From assembly GCA_017449745.1 (NCBI GenBank), contig JAFTFD010000379.1:1-64000 (forward strand): a stretch of DNA of 64,000 nucleotides. The letters run 5' to 3'. The position numbers were made by a program, and so were the translations under genes. The notes beneath the pieces are model-generated. The model was not told the origin of the DNA. It did no database searches and saw only the letters and a list, made by a program, of their open reading frames with translations. Within the stretch, counting starts at the first letter, position 1. Each line of letters begins with the position of its first letter. Of this stretch, positions 9,128-18,372 are shown piece after piece. The stretch is from Lachnospiraceae bacterium. GTDB taxonomy: Bacteria; Bacillota; Clostridia; Lachnospirales; Lachnospiraceae.

Positions 9128-11536
9128 TCAAACCGCCCTTGCATGCAGCAGATACTGCATTGTCCTGAATCCCGATCTCCATCCCTTCCCTGTGTAATGT
9201 TTGCGAAGGGCGCGCAGGAGTTCTTCCGCTTCCCGGATCTCGCCGGGCAGGGCCGCTGTTTTTCCAAAACGCTGCCTGTAATAAACGCTGAATGTCCTCT
9301 CTGCCGCCTCTTTCAATTCTTCCGGCAGCAGCGGCACATACTCTTCCAGAAGGCGCAGGTCCTGGTCCTTTCCGTCTTCAGATCCTGCGCTTTTTTCTGT
9401 GAGCCATCTGATGTCCTGCAGAAGCCTCTCCAGCTTTCCGCCTCCGTCTGATCTGAGATACCCGCGCTTGCGGACCCAGACGATCAGGAGCAGGATGATT
9501 ACCAGATAGGCTGCAAGCCCCAGCGAGACGAAAGCTGCAAAACGTATAGCCTGCCTCGCGCGGCGGATCCTTGCCTGGACGATCTGTCTTTCGCGGAGCG
9601 CGCGCTCCTCTTCCAGCTGGCTCTGCGACAGAAGGCTCTCCGGAATGGCCGGGGTCTTGTCTTTCTCCAGTCCGGCCTGTTCCTCTCCTGTGCGCACTGC
9701 CTCACCCTGAAAACGCGGGTCGTCTCCGGGCAGATACAATTTCCAGGTATTATCCAGAGACGTTCTGCGGATCGCCGTTGGTTCAAAGGCGACCCAGCCG
9801 AGCCCGCCGATCCATGCCTCCGGCCATGCATGGGCATTGCTGCCCGTCACCACATAGCGGTCTTCCTTCGTTCCCGGTATCGGAAAATCATATCCCTCCA
9901 CATACCTCGCCGGGATACCGGACAGCCTCAGCAGCATCACCATCGCTGACGCATAATGGACACAGTATCCTTCCCCCGTGCGGAAAAGGAATTCGTCGAT
10001 ATAATTATCTCCCTCTTCCCGGAAGACGTTTCTGTTATAAGAATACTGCCTTAAATATTTTTCGATCGCCCTGCACGCATCATATGGAGTCTGAGCCTCC
10101 GCTGTCAGGGTATCCGCCAGTTCCTGCATCCTCTTTGTCCCATATGGCTCCGTCACCAGATAGGGCGTAAGATCCGGCGGGCTTTGTGTCCACCTGTCAT
10201 ACTCTTCCCTGCTGATAATGATATTCAGCTGCACATCGTAGAGCCTGCGGGCATACCCGCTGAGTTCCTCATAGGACGCATATGCCTGCCGTTCCTGCGG
10301 CACAATGCCGGGAAGGCTTCCTCCCGCCTTGCGGGCTATTTTCTCCAGGTAGGGACTGCCGTAATCCAGGGACAGCCAGGTCGTACTATAGTGGCAGCCC
10401 TTGCGTTTCATCTCATCAAACGAGGCACCGTTTTCATCCAGCTCATCTCCGTCCTCCAGCAAGACTCTCAGAATGCCGCCCGGATAGATCACATCTTTTG
10501 TCCGAAGGTATCCGAACTCGATCTCTCCGCTGTTTACTCTCCCGAAGAGCCTCGCCTCTTCTCTTGTGACCTCCTGCTCATAAAGGGTCTGCAGGAGATC
10601 AAGGAAGCCTCTTGCCTCCATGGAATCCGCGGCATCAGAATCGATCCCTTCTCCGCTAAAGGAGCTGCCGTGGATCATGCCGGTCAGGTACAGGTTTCCC
10701 CTGAGCCTGTCTGTTTGGAGATACAATTCCTCCCTCTGGCTGTCCGACACCTGTGTTCCTATATCTCCCAGCCCGCTGTATCCGCTGCTGTAGGTATCCC
10801 CGATCCCGAGTCCTGAAAAATAGTACCCGGTATCTGCCGTCACCGTCTCGACGCCTTCCCTGATCCTGTTTCCGATCCTGTAAAGAAAGCTCCAGTCGAT
10901 CGGCTGCTCGCGCACCGGCAGGAGCAGGACCAGGATCTCCAGCATCCCGATACAGGCGATCCACCTGAGAGGCCTTCTCTCGCACGCCCCCAGGACTTCC
11001 ATAACTGTCAGCAGGATCAGTGCCGCACAGGCAGTTTCCGGCAGCTGCCTTCCGTTCACGCATAAAATGACAGCCAGGAGGACCAGTGCTGCCGTGAGGA
11101 CCCTTTTCGCCCAGACGGACAGATCCAGCAGCAGGACCAGCAGGTATAAGAGCAGGGAGCCCAGGATCAACAGCTGCGCGTTCTCCTGTATGAATGTGCC
11201 CATTTCCCGGGCAGCCCCCGGCTCCGCGGCGGCCGGAAGCTCCGTTCCTGCCATACCGGCGCTCCCATGGATCATCCCGAAGGCCAGCAGGAGCAGGACC
11301 GTAAATACGACCATTCCGAAATAAGCGGCTGCTCTTTTTTCAAGCAGGACTCCCGCGGCATGAAAAAGGCTGTACACCAGGCAGCAGCCCATGACGATCA
11401 GCGTGAGTCCAGCCGGTACCGCATACGCGCTCCCGGCGGCCTGCGTCTGTCCGTCCGTCAGAAAGAGCACAAATTCGAAAGCCGTGATAAGTGCGGTATA
11501 GATCTGCAGGAGCCGCTCAGCTTCTGCTTCGGACAC
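9128..11536 (-). CDS. TgpA-like membrane transglutaminase-domain protein
   Basis: About 802 residues with five or more membrane helices in the first third, an extracellular linker, a transglutaminase-like domain (GEGYCVHYASAMVMLLRLSGIP with the nucleophilic Cys; SNAHAWPEAW with the His), another membrane helix and a cytoplasmic tail. In the third catalytic block the usual GWVxxDPT reads GWVAFEPT, with Glu in place of Asp. I chose GTG at 11536, which has GGGAG ten bases upstream and overlaps the DUF58 gene by 20 bases. An ATG at 11596 is possible but would overlap by 80. The MoxR/DUF58/transglutaminase trio is a known conserved module whose substrate is not established. Confidence 0.82.
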   Translation of the reverse strand: MSEAEAERLLQIYTALITAFEFVLFLTDGQTQAAGSAYAVPAGLTLIVMGCCLVYSLFHAAGVLLEKRAAAYFGMVVFTVLLLLAFGMIHGSAGMAGTELPAAAEPGAAREMGTFIQENAQLLILGSLLLYLLVLLLDLSVWAKRVLTAALVLLAVILCVNGRQLPETACAALILLTVMEVLGACERRPLRWIACIGMLEILVLLLPVREQPIDWSFLYRIGNRIREGVETVTADTGYYFSGLGIGDTYSSGYSGLGDIGTQVSDSQREELYLQTDRLRGNLYLTGMIHGSSFSGEGIDSDAADSMEARGFLDLLQTLYEQEVTREEARLFGRVNSGEIEFGYLRTKDVIYPGGILRVLLEDGDELDENGASFDEMKRKGCHYSTTWLSLDYGSPYLEKIARKAGGSLPGIVPQERQAYASYEELSGYARRLYDVQLNIIISREEYDRWTQSPPDLTPYLVTEPYGTKRMQELADTLTAEAQTPYDACRAIEKYLRQYSYNRNVFREEGDNYIDEFLFRTGEGYCVHYASAMVMLLRLSGIPARYVEGYDFPIPGTKEDRYVVTGSNAHAWPEAWIGGLGWVAFEPTAIRRTSLDNTWKLYLPGDDPRFQGEAVRTGEEQAGLEKDKTPAIPESLLSQSQLEEERALRERQIVQARIRRARQAIRFAAFVSLGLAAYLVIILLLIVWVRKRGYLRSDGGGKLERLLQDIRWLTEKSAGSEDGKDQDLRLLEEYVPLLPEELKEAAERTFSVYYRQRFGKTAALPGEIREAEELLRALRKHYTGKGWRSGFRTMQYLLHARAV

Positions 11537-12626
11537 GGAAAAAATCTTCTCCCGGATAAGCAGCTTCCGTGATCGTAATGACAACTCTGTTCTCATCCTG
11601 CTCCATCAGTCTTTCCGCAGCTCTTAGCATTTCCTGCTGCACTTCGTCTTTGTTATAAAACGGTCCCTTCGACACATCCTCATAAAACTCGAGGAAGGAC
11701 TCTGAAGAGGCGACCAGCGCCGTTTTCATGGATCCTCTCGGATACAGGATGCGCAGCTCCTCTCCCTTTTCGGCAAAATACCAGGCCGCCGAGACCGCAA
11801 ACTCGAGAAAGAAATCCCTGCGGATCGTATATCCCATATCCCGCTTTTCGCGGGGAGCATTGTCCGCTTCCATGACAAGATAGAGCTCCCTGGTATCCAG
11901 CTCCTCCGGGACCCTGACCAGCAGTTCTCCCGCTGCCGCGCTCACTTTCCAGTGAATGCGGTTGAGAGTATCTCCTGCCTGGTACGGGCGGATAATGTTG
12001 GACGGGATCGGTTCATACTGCCGCCGGCTCTTTAATCTCGAGCTGTTGCGAAGATTCTCGAAATCGACCGCCTCCGCCGCCAGGTCCGTGACGCGCGGCA
12101 TCACCGTGACCCTGAATGCGGACGGAGCATTCCTCCTCATTTCAAAGATCCCGAACGGATCCCTGAAAAACACGCCCGTCAGACCTATATCGTATGCTCC
12201 CGCAAACCGGCAGACGCACGTTCCTGTTATGTCCAGTCTCTCTCCCGGCAGCAGGCGCACACGGACCCTCCCGTTCTCTCCATGAAAAACCTGGTCCGAC
12301 TCAAAACCTTCGATGGACAGCGCCGTCTCCGAGCGCTCCGCCTCCAATTCCAGGTCCATGTCATTGATCCTGAGAAAACCCGCGTTCTGAAAGCTCAGCC
12401 GGTAAGGCTGCTCTTCAAGCTTGAGCACCCTGTGCTCCGGCAGTTCCTGATAGATCTCCAGGATCAGAAAACTCAGCAGCATATATATTATAGTAATAAG
12501 CGGGTAGCACAGGACACTGAACAGGCACATATAGGGCAGAACTCCCCCCTGGAAGCTGGCCCAGACAATGGCTGCCGCGAGCAGCAGCAGATATGCGATC
12601 GTTCGGGGTCTGTTCATTCGGATCAT
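11517..12626 (-). CDS. DUF58 domain membrane protein
   Basis: A 369-residue protein with two membrane helices (about 9-28 and 32-56), a beta-rich segment and the DUF58 signature IRPYQAGDTLNRIHWKVSA (about 214-232), related to the vWA fold. DUF58 proteins usually sit beside a MoxR AAA+ ATPase, as here (90 bases upstream), and are thought to be clients or partners of that chaperone-like ATPase. Its 3' end overlaps the transglutaminase gene, so translation is probably coupled. The second ATG, at 12617, is an alternative start. Confidence 0.85.
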   Translation of the reverse strand: MIRMNRPRTIAYLLLLAAAIVWASFQGGVLPYMCLFSVLCYPLITIIYMLLSFLILEIYQELPEHRVLKLEEQPYRLSFQNAGFLRINDMDLELEAERSETALSIEGFESDQVFHGENGRVRVRLLPGERLDITGTCVCRFAGAYDIGLTGVFFRDPFGIFEMRRNAPSAFRVTVMPRVTDLAAEAVDFENLRNSSRLKSRRQYEPIPSNIIRPYQAGDTLNRIHWKVSAAAGELLVRVPEELDTRELYLVMEADNAPREKRDMGYTIRRDFFLEFAVSAAWYFAEKGEELRILYPRGSMKTALVASSESFLEFYEDVSKGPFYNKDEVQQEMLRAAERLMEQDENRVVITITEAAYPGEDFFRVRSRS

Positions 12627-12716
12627 AAGCTCCGCTTTCCTTTTTCTTCAGCCTTTATACCAGTCACCTTAGAATAACGCTGCGCCAAAGGCAGCGCTGC
12701 CCTGGCCGGCATGCCT

Positions 12717-13652
12717 TTACTGGGGAACAGGAACGCTCCCGATCACCTGCGTCAGGACACTCTCCTGTGTCCTGTGATTCATCTTTGCCTCTGACGTGAG
12801 GAGGAGCCTGTGGGGCAGCACACACCCTGCCATTTCCATAATGTCTGCAGGGATGCAATAGTCGCGGCCTTCCATATAAGCCATCGCCTGGGAGGCCCTC
12901 AGCAGTTCCAGAAGGGCGCGCGGGCTGGCTCCGTAACGGATCTCCTGTTTCTGTCTTGTGGCGTCAATGATCGCCGCCGCATACCGGATCAGGTCCTCAT
13001 GGATCTGCACGCTCCTCACCTCTTCCTGCATGGCGAGGACCTGCTGCGCATCCAGGACGGGAAGGGTCGCTGCGTGCAGCTCTCCTTTTAAAAACTGCTG
13101 TGCCATCTTCATGGCATTCTCTTCTGAGGGATATCCCACCTGAAGGCGCATCATAAAGCGATCGAGCTGGGCTTCCGGCAGGGGATAGGTCCCCGCCATC
13201 TCCATAGGGTTCTGCGTTCCGATCACCATAAAAGGTTCCGGCACGGGGATCGGCTTGCCGTCGATCGTGACCTGCCTCTCCTCCATAGCCTCCAGAAGCG
13301 CCGCCTGCGTGCGGGGCGTCATCCGGTTGATCTCATCTGCCAGAACGATCTGGTTGACCACCGGGCCCGGGATCGTCTCGAACTCCCCTCTCTGCATATG
13401 ATAGACCGTAAGTCCAGTGATATCGGAAGGCATGGTATCCGGCGTGCACTGGATCCTCGCAAAGCTCGCGCTCAGCGAATCGGCGAGCGCCTTCGCAAGC
13501 GTCGTCTTGCCGACGCCGGGAACATCTTCCAGCAGGACATGCCCACCTGCCAGGAGCACGAGGATGATCTTGCGGACAAGACCGGATTTTCCGATCAGGC
13601 GTTGTTCGATATTCTTCTGCAACAGAATGAGATTCCCGCTGTGTGTGTTCAT
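12717..13652 (-). CDS. MoxR-family AAA+ ATPase
   Basis: A cytoplasmic AAA+ ATPase of about 311 residues. Visible are Walker A EDVPGVGKTTLAKALA (about 40-55), Walker B LADEINRMTPRTQAALLEAMEE, sensor 1 GTQNPMEMAGTYPLPEAQLDRF and the C-terminal lid RYGASPRALLELLRASQA. MoxR ATPases act with DUF58/vWA partners as chaperone or assembly factors. I start at ATG 13652 because AGGAGG lies directly upstream; the ATG 27 bases earlier has no ribosome site. It is the first gene of the run and is divergent from fhs. Confidence 0.93.
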   Translation of the reverse strand: MNTHSGNLILLQKNIEQRLIGKSGLVRKIILVLLAGGHVLLEDVPGVGKTTLAKALADSLSASFARIQCTPDTMPSDITGLTVYHMQRGEFETIPGPVVNQIVLADEINRMTPRTQAALLEAMEERQVTIDGKPIPVPEPFMVIGTQNPMEMAGTYPLPEAQLDRFMMRLQVGYPSEENAMKMAQQFLKGELHAATLPVLDAQQVLAMQEEVRSVQIHEDLIRYAAAIIDATRQKQEIRYGASPRALLELLRASQAMAYMEGRDYCIPADIMEMAGCVLPHRLLLTSEAKMNHRTQESVLTQVIGSVPVPQ

Positions 13653-13699
13653 GGGCCTCCTTTTCCGGTAACGGATCATGCCAATTTGTCTTTTTCTCT

Positions 13700-13751
13700 A
13701 TTGTAAACTGTACTGTGAGTCTTGACAAATTCGGCTGATAACTTTTACTAT
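13700..13751. promoter_or_regulatory. Back-to-back promoters of moxR and fhs sharing one -35 region
   Basis: Plus strand: TTGACA (13722-13727), 18 bases, TACTAT (13746-13751), reading to fhs. Minus strand: TTGTCA (13723-13728), 17 bases, TACAAT (13700-13705), reading to moxR. The two -35 hexamers overlap by five bases, so one polymerase should exclude the other. Confidence 0.6.
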
Positions 13752-13812
13752 ATAGCCGGTTGAATCACAGATACTGTTTTTTGCTGTATTTTCAGCCGTC
13801 TGACCCCTAACC

Positions 13813-13846
13813 GGCATACGCGTCATACGCAATCACGCCGTATGCT
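13813..13846 (+). promoter_or_regulatory. Stem-loop in the fhs leader
   Basis: GCATACGCGT pairs with ACGCCGTATGC (one bulged base) just before the fhs ribosome site. It does not resemble the tetrahydrofolate riboswitch as I know it. There is no T run, so it could affect translation or stability rather than termination. Confidence 0.4.
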
Positions 13847-13871
13847 GTCTCTACAAAGGAGGAACATCATA

Positions 13872-15548
13872 ATGGGATACCTTACGGATATTGAGATCGC
13901 TCAGGCCTGTAAAAAGGAAAAAATCACTGCCATCGCTGCCAAAGCCGGCATCGATGAGCGCTATCTTGAGCAGTACGGAAATGACAAGGCCAAGATCGAT
14001 CTGCAGCTTCTCAAGGACTTAAAGGACAAGCCGGACGGAAAACTGATCCTTGTCACAGCGATCACCCCCACTCCTGCAGGAGAAGGAAAAACGACCACCA
14101 GCGTAGGCCTTACAGACGGTCTTCGCAAGATCGGCAAGAATGCCGTTGTGGCACTGCGTGAGCCTTCCCTGGGACCGGTCTTCGGCGTCAAGGGCGGCGC
14201 TGCCGGCGGCGGATACGCACAGGTCGTTCCTATGGAGGACATCAATCTTCACTTTACGGGTGACTTCCACGCGATCGGTGCTGCCAACAACCTTCTGGCC
14301 GCTATGCTGGACAACCACATTCAGCAGGGCAACTCCCTTGGAATCGATCCCAAGCAGATCACCTGGAAGCGAGCCGTAGATATGAACGATCGCCAGCTGC
14401 GCCACATCGTGGACGGTCTCGGCGGACGCATTCAGGGCGTACCGCGTGAGGACGGCTTCGAGATCACCGTTGCCAGCGAGATCATGGCGGTTCTGTGCCT
14501 GTCTTCCGATATCATGGACCTGAAGGCAAGGCTCGGCCGCATCACAGTCGGTTATACATACGACGGAAGACCGGTCACAGCCCACGACTTAAAGGCAGAA
14601 GGCGCCATGACCGCTCTTCTCAAGGATGCCCTCAAGCCCAACCTTGTCCAGACACTGGAAGGAACTCCTGCTTTCGTACACGGCGGACCTTTCGCCAATA
14701 TCGCGCATGGATGCAACAGTGTGATCGCAACAAGAACTGCCTTAAAGCTGGGTGACTACGTCGTCACAGAAGCCGGCTTTGCCGCAGACCTGGGTGCAGA
14801 GAAATTCGTAGACATCAAGTGCCGCATGGCAGGACTGACTCCTTCCGCGATCGTAGTCGTCGCCACTGTCCGCGCGCTGAAATATCACGGCGGCGTTCCG
14901 AAGGCAGAGCTGAATACCGAGAATCTCGAAGCTCTTGAAAAAGGTCTTCCGAACCTGCTGCAGCATGTCAGCAACGTCAAGGACGTCTGGGGCGTTCCCT
15001 GCGTTGTCGCGATCAATGCCTTCCCTACAGATACAAAGGCAGAGCTTGATCTCGTCGAGAAGAAATGTAAGGAACTCGGCGTCAATGTCGCCCTCTCCGA
15101 GGTATGGGCAAAGGGCGGCGAAGGCGGTGTCGCCCTCGCGGAAGAAGTCGTTCGTCTCTGCGACCAGCCGAACCATTTCGGATTCACCTATGATACAGAG
15201 CTTTCCATTGAGGAGAAGCTGGAGCTGATCTGCCGCCGCATCTATCACGCAGACGGTGTCTCCCTGGAGCCCGGCGCAAAGAAGCAGCTCAAACAGATCA
15301 CGGATCTGGGATACGGAAACCTGCCTATCTGCATGGCCAAGACCCAGTATTCCTTCTCCGATAACCCGTCCCTTCTGGGTGCGCCTGAGGGCTTCACCGT
15401 CACGGTACGCAACCTCAAGGTATGCTCCGGAGCCGGCTTTATCGTCGCCCTGACCGGAGATATCATGACAATGCCCGGACTTCCCAAGGTCCCGGCCGCC
15501 GAAAAGATCGATGTCGATGAGAACGGCGTCATCTCCGGACTGTTCTGA
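13872..15548 (+). CDS. fhs: Formate-tetrahydrofolate ligase
   Basis: ATP-dependent formation of 10-formyl-THF from formate, central to one-carbon metabolism and to the methyl branch of the acetyl-CoA pathway. The 556-residue length is exactly typical. Visible motifs include the P-loop region [16 protein letters not shown] (about 64-79), [35 protein letters not shown] and [16 protein letters not shown] near the C-terminus. The start at 13872 has AAAGGAGG nine bases upstream. The gene stands alone, so the pathway role (purine/formate use versus acetogenesis) cannot be read here. Confidence 0.97.
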   Translation: MGYLTDIEIAQACKKEKITAIAAKAGIDERYLEQYGNDKAKIDLQLLKDLKDKPDGKLILVTAITPTPAGEGKTTTSVGLTDGLRKIGKNAVVALREPSLGPVFGVKGGAAGGGYAQVVPMEDINLHFTGDFHAIGAANNLLAAMLDNHIQQGNSLGIDPKQITWKRAVDMNDRQLRHIVDGLGGRIQGVPREDGFEITVASEIMAVLCLSSDIMDLKARLGRITVGYTYDGRPVTAHDLKAEGAMTALLKDALKPNLVQTLEGTPAFVHGGPFANIAHGCNSVIATRTALKLGDYVVTEAGFAADLGAEKFVDIKCRMAGLTPSAIVVVATVRALKYHGGVPKAELNTENLEALEKGLPNLLQHVSNVKDVWGVPCVVAINAFPTDTKAELDLVEKKCKELGVNVALSEVWAKGGEGGVALAEEVVRLCDQPNHFGFTYDTELSIEEKLELICRRIYHADGVSLEPGAKKQLKQITDLGYGNLPICMAKTQYSFSDNPSLLGAPEGFTVTVRNLKVCSGAGFIVALTGDIMTMPGLPKVPAAEKIDVDENGVISGLF

Positions 15549-15644
15549 TCTGCTTTATCGGGATCAGCGTTAAATATTCCAGCAGACCGGATCAAAGTCC
15601 TCTCAAGTATCAGCTGTTGAGGACATAAAGCAAGCCAACAAAAG

Positions 15645-15703
15645 AGTCGCTGCAGAGAAGATCATGATGTTTAGATCATGTATTCTCTACAGCGGCTTTT
15701 CAT
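15645..15703. terminator. Long hairpin between fhs and the glycosyltransferase gene
   Basis: Outer arms AGTCGCTGCAGAGAA and TTCTCTACAGCGGCT pair with few mismatches, and an inner GATCATG/CATGATC-type palindrome extends the stem. TTTTCATTT follows on the plus strand. It probably ends fhs and may also act on the convergent minus-strand gene. Confidence 0.65.
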
Positions 15704-15729
15704 TTCCGTTGTTTCGCGTCAGCTTTAGT

Positions 15730-16764
15730 TTATCCGTAGCGCAGCTGCCTGTACCGCAGGAGTCCCGTATATGCCAGATAAAATAAAAGCGGTGAGCGCA
15801 TCTGCAGCGCCATATATTTCATTTCTTCCGGATCCGTGCGCTCCCTGTAATAGGGATTCTGCTGAAAATCCGGAAAGGTCTCCTTCATTTCCTTCGCCAG
15901 TTCCGTGACAAACCGGTATTTTCCCGGCTCCTTCATCTCCCGGATCGCTGAAAACAAAGTGTTCTTGTAGAAAAGGACCGTAAAAGCATATTCCAGCTCC
16001 GGACGGAATTTTTCAAGATACCCGCAGCGTTTCGCCTCCTCCAGCATCAGGCGCCCGGAGACCATTCTGTCCTGCAGGCGTGTTTTTGTCACCGTATGCA
16101 CGGTGGAATCCGCATGCTGCAGATAGAAGTACATCGGCTCGGGAATATAGGCGAACTGATGCATCCTGCTGATCCAGGTCTTGGCGATCGCATTGTCTTC
16201 GTAAAAAATATCCTCCGGAAAACGGCTGCCGCAGTCAAGGACGATCTCCCGCCTGTAGATCTTAACGACCAGGGACCCGAAATCTACGATAAGGGACCTG
16301 CGTCTTCTGATCCCCTCTTCTGACTCATCGAGTATTCCTTCCTGCTCCGGCCTGTTATTGTGGACCTGTCTTCCCGGTTCCATCGTATAGGAGCTGACAA
16401 GACTGTAGTCCGTGCCCACTACATCCGCTCCGGTCTCCTCAGCCTTCGCGACAAGACGCTCATAATAATCCGGCACGATCCAGTCGTCCGCATCGATAAA
16501 GCCGATCCAGTCTCCCGCCGCGTGTTCGAGTCCGATATTCTTGGCGCCGCCCTGATGACGGTTGCGGTCTGTCCTGAAAACTCTCACCCTGCCAGGATAA
16601 GTCTCCTCATATTTGCGAAGGATCTGCAGGGAATCGTCTGTAGAACAATCGTCCACTGCAAGGATCTCCAGTTCCGGCAGGGTCTGCCTGACCAGGGAAT
16701 CCATACAGTGGACGAGCTTATCATCTGACGCCATATTGTATACAGGTACGATGACACTGACCAT
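15730..16764 (-). CDS. Family 2 glycosyltransferase
   Basis: A 344-residue GT-A enzyme. The nucleotide-sugar site is seen in MVSVIVPVYNMA and EILAVDDCSTDDSLQIL, and the metal-binding DxD-type motif in GDWIGFIDADDWIVPDYYERL (about 85-105). After about residue 230 the protein is basic and helical, with no clear membrane helix. It starts six bases after the PseB-like gene and probably uses a sugar nucleotide made through it to decorate an envelope glycan or protein. The acceptor cannot be inferred. Confidence 0.88.
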   Translation of the reverse strand: MVSVIVPVYNMASDDKLVHCMDSLVRQTLPELEILAVDDCSTDDSLQILRKYEETYPGRVRVFRTDRNRHQGGAKNIGLEHAAGDWIGFIDADDWIVPDYYERLVAKAEETGADVVGTDYSLVSSYTMEPGRQVHNNRPEQEGILDESEEGIRRRRSLIVDFGSLVVKIYRREIVLDCGSRFPEDIFYEDNAIAKTWISRMHQFAYIPEPMYFYLQHADSTVHTVTKTRLQDRMVSGRLMLEEAKRCGYLEKFRPELEYAFTVLFYKNTLFSAIREMKEPGKYRFVTELAKEMKETFPDFQQNPYYRERTDPEEMKYMALQMRSPLLFYLAYTGLLRYRQLRYG

Positions 16765-16770
16765 AATCGC

Positions 16771-17775
16771 TTACACGGTTTTCAGCAGTTCGCGGATCTC
16801 CTCTACGCTCAGCCACTGTGTGTTGTTGCCTGAGGAGTAGGAAAAGCCGTCCGGTACCTTTGTTCCGGACAGATCCGGCACCTGCCTGACATTAAATGTG
16901 ATCTGGGGGTACACAATAAAGTTCTTTTCGTATTCGTAGGTCGTCATGGAATCTTCCGTGGTGACCATGATCTCGTGGAGCTTTTCACCGGGACGGATGC
17001 CGGTCTCGACCGTTTTGCAGCCGGGCAGAAGCGCCTCCGCCAGATCCTTGACGTAGAAGGACGGGATCTTACTGATAAAGGTCTCTCCTCCCTTTGCCTC
17101 CGCAAGGGCCTTGATCACAAGTTCTACGCCCTGCTCCAGGCTGATCCAGAAGCGGGTCATTCTGTAATCTGTGATCGGCAGCGTCGTCTCCCCCTGCTCG
17201 ATGAGACTGCGGAAGAACGGGATGACGGATCCGCGGGAACCGGCAACATTTCCGTATCTTACAATTGAAAAATTGATATCCTTGGAGCCCGCATAGGCAT
17301 TGGCTGCAATAAACAGCTTGTCTGATACTAGTTTGGTCCCGCCGTACAGGTTCACCGGGTTGACCGCCTTGTCCGTCGAAAGAGCGACGACCTTATGGAC
17401 TCCCTGGTCCAGGCAGGCGTCTATGACGTTCATGGCGCCGTGAATATTGGTCTTGATCGCCTCCGCGGGATTATACTCGCAGGCCGGTACCTGTTTAAGA
17501 GCCGCCGCATGAATACAGTAATCCACGCCCTCAAGAGCGCGCTCCAGTCTCTCCTTGTCCCTGACATCTCCGATGAAATAGCGCATCACTGCGGTATTCT
17601 CCTTAAACGGAGACTCCGACTGCATCAGAAACTGTTTAAACTCATCTCTGGAATAAATAATGATTTTTTTCGGAGAATAGTGCTCCAGTACATATTTGGT
17701 AAAACACCGGCCGAAGGAACCCGTTCCCCCGGTGATCAGTATTGTTTTCCCATCCAGAAGTTTTTGATCTGCCAT
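16771..17775 (-). CDS. pseB: PseB/FlaA1-type UDP-GlcNAc 4,6-dehydratase
   Basis: A 334-residue soluble SDR enzyme. Motifs: NAD site ITGGTGSFGRCFTKYVL, IYSRDEFKQFLM, HAAALKQVPACEYNP, ALSTDKAVNPVNLYGGTK (with the YxxxK pair) and VRYGNVAGSRGSVIPFF. PseB inverts and dehydrates UDP-GlcNAc as the first step to pseudaminic acid; closely related short enzymes make QuiNAc- or FucNAc-type precursors. No pseC/H/G/I follows, only one glycosyltransferase, so a full pseudaminic acid pathway is not shown and the symbol is by similarity. Confidence 0.85.
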   Translation of the reverse strand: MADQKLLDGKTILITGGTGSFGRCFTKYVLEHYSPKKIIIYSRDEFKQFLMQSESPFKENTAVMRYFIGDVRDKERLERALEGVDYCIHAAALKQVPACEYNPAEAIKTNIHGAMNVIDACLDQGVHKVVALSTDKAVNPVNLYGGTKLVSDKLFIAANAYAGSKDINFSIVRYGNVAGSRGSVIPFFRSLIEQGETTLPITDYRMTRFWISLEQGVELVIKALAEAKGGETFISKIPSFYVKDLAEALLPGCKTVETGIRPGEKLHEIMVTTEDSMTTYEYEKNFIVYPQITFNVRQVPDLSGTKVPDGFSYSSGNNTQWLSVEEIRELLKTV

Positions 17776-17814
17776 TCTACTAATTCCTTATTCTCTAATA
17801 TGTAATGATGCTAA

Positions 17815-17873
17815 GGTCAAAAGGCAGAAAAGTATGCCGTGTTTGCACGTGTGGACTTTTCTGTCTTTTGACC
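17815..17873 (-). terminator. 19-bp stem hairpin downstream of the DtxR-type gene
   Basis: GGTCAAAAGGCAGAAAAGT (17815-17833) and ACTTTTCTGTCTTTTGACC (17855-17873) pair with a single mismatch around a 21-base loop. It lies between the regulator stop and the PseB-like start. No clean T run follows on the minus strand, so it may be a weak terminator, a processing site or the arm of a decayed repeat. Confidence 0.5.
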
Positions 17874-17892
17874 CCGATATCGTATCGCACAC

Positions 17893-18264
17893 TCAATTCA
17901 TATGCGCATTATAATACGCATCCAGCTTACGGAAAGTGTCTTCATTAATATCATGCTCGATCTTGCATGCCTCTTCGCCGGCTGTTTTTTCATCAACACC
18001 GATCGCTATCAGGATCTTGGTCAGCAGCTTGTGCCTTGCATAGATCCTCTCGGCGATCTCCCTGCCGGGCTGCAGTAAATGAATGATACCGCTGCTGTCC
18101 ATTTCGATATAACCGTTCTCCCGCAGCTTCTTCATTGCGATGCTGATACTGGGTTTGGAATAGTTCATCTCATTGACAATATCAATAGATCTGACATTTC
18201 CGAGCTTTTCCTCCAGCTTGAGGATCGCTTCAAGATAATCTTCCGCTGATTCATGAATCTGCAT
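17893..18264 (-). CDS. DtxR/MntR-family metal-dependent repressor
   Basis: A 123-residue regulator: winged helix at about residues 1-65 (ESAEDYLEAILKLEEKLGN, then YSKPSISIAMKKLRENGYI as recognition helix) and a dimerisation/metal domain ending at about 120, without an SH3-like third domain, as in MntR. Likely metal ligands are the Asp of AEDY (the MntR D8 position), His of RHKL, and the Cys, Glu and His of ACKIEH. The Cys is DtxR-like and the Asp is MntR-like, so iron versus manganese is open. The start at 18264 has AGAGGTG upstream. No transporter target is adjacent. Confidence 0.85.
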   Translation of the reverse strand: MQIHESAEDYLEAILKLEEKLGNVRSIDIVNEMNYSKPSISIAMKKLRENGYIEMDSSGIIHLLQPGREIAERIYARHKLLTKILIAIGVDEKTAGEEACKIEHDINEDTFRKLDAYYNAHMN

Positions 18265-18372
18265 GATACACCTCTGTTTCCTATGCAATGCCGCTGCAGC
18301 AGCTTCGCCGGAAACCCGAAACCATCCCGCTGCAGCGTAAAGTTTGCGTTCACGGAAAGTGAACGGTTACGA

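Noticed and set aside
11536..11596. ATG at 11596 as start of the transglutaminase gene
   Set aside because: It would overlap the DUF58 gene by 80 bases; GTG at 11536 with GGGAG upstream overlaps by only 20. Not fully excluded.
16771..17775. A pseudaminic acid biosynthesis locus
   Set aside because: Only a PseB-like enzyme and one glycosyltransferase are present; the other pathway genes are missing.
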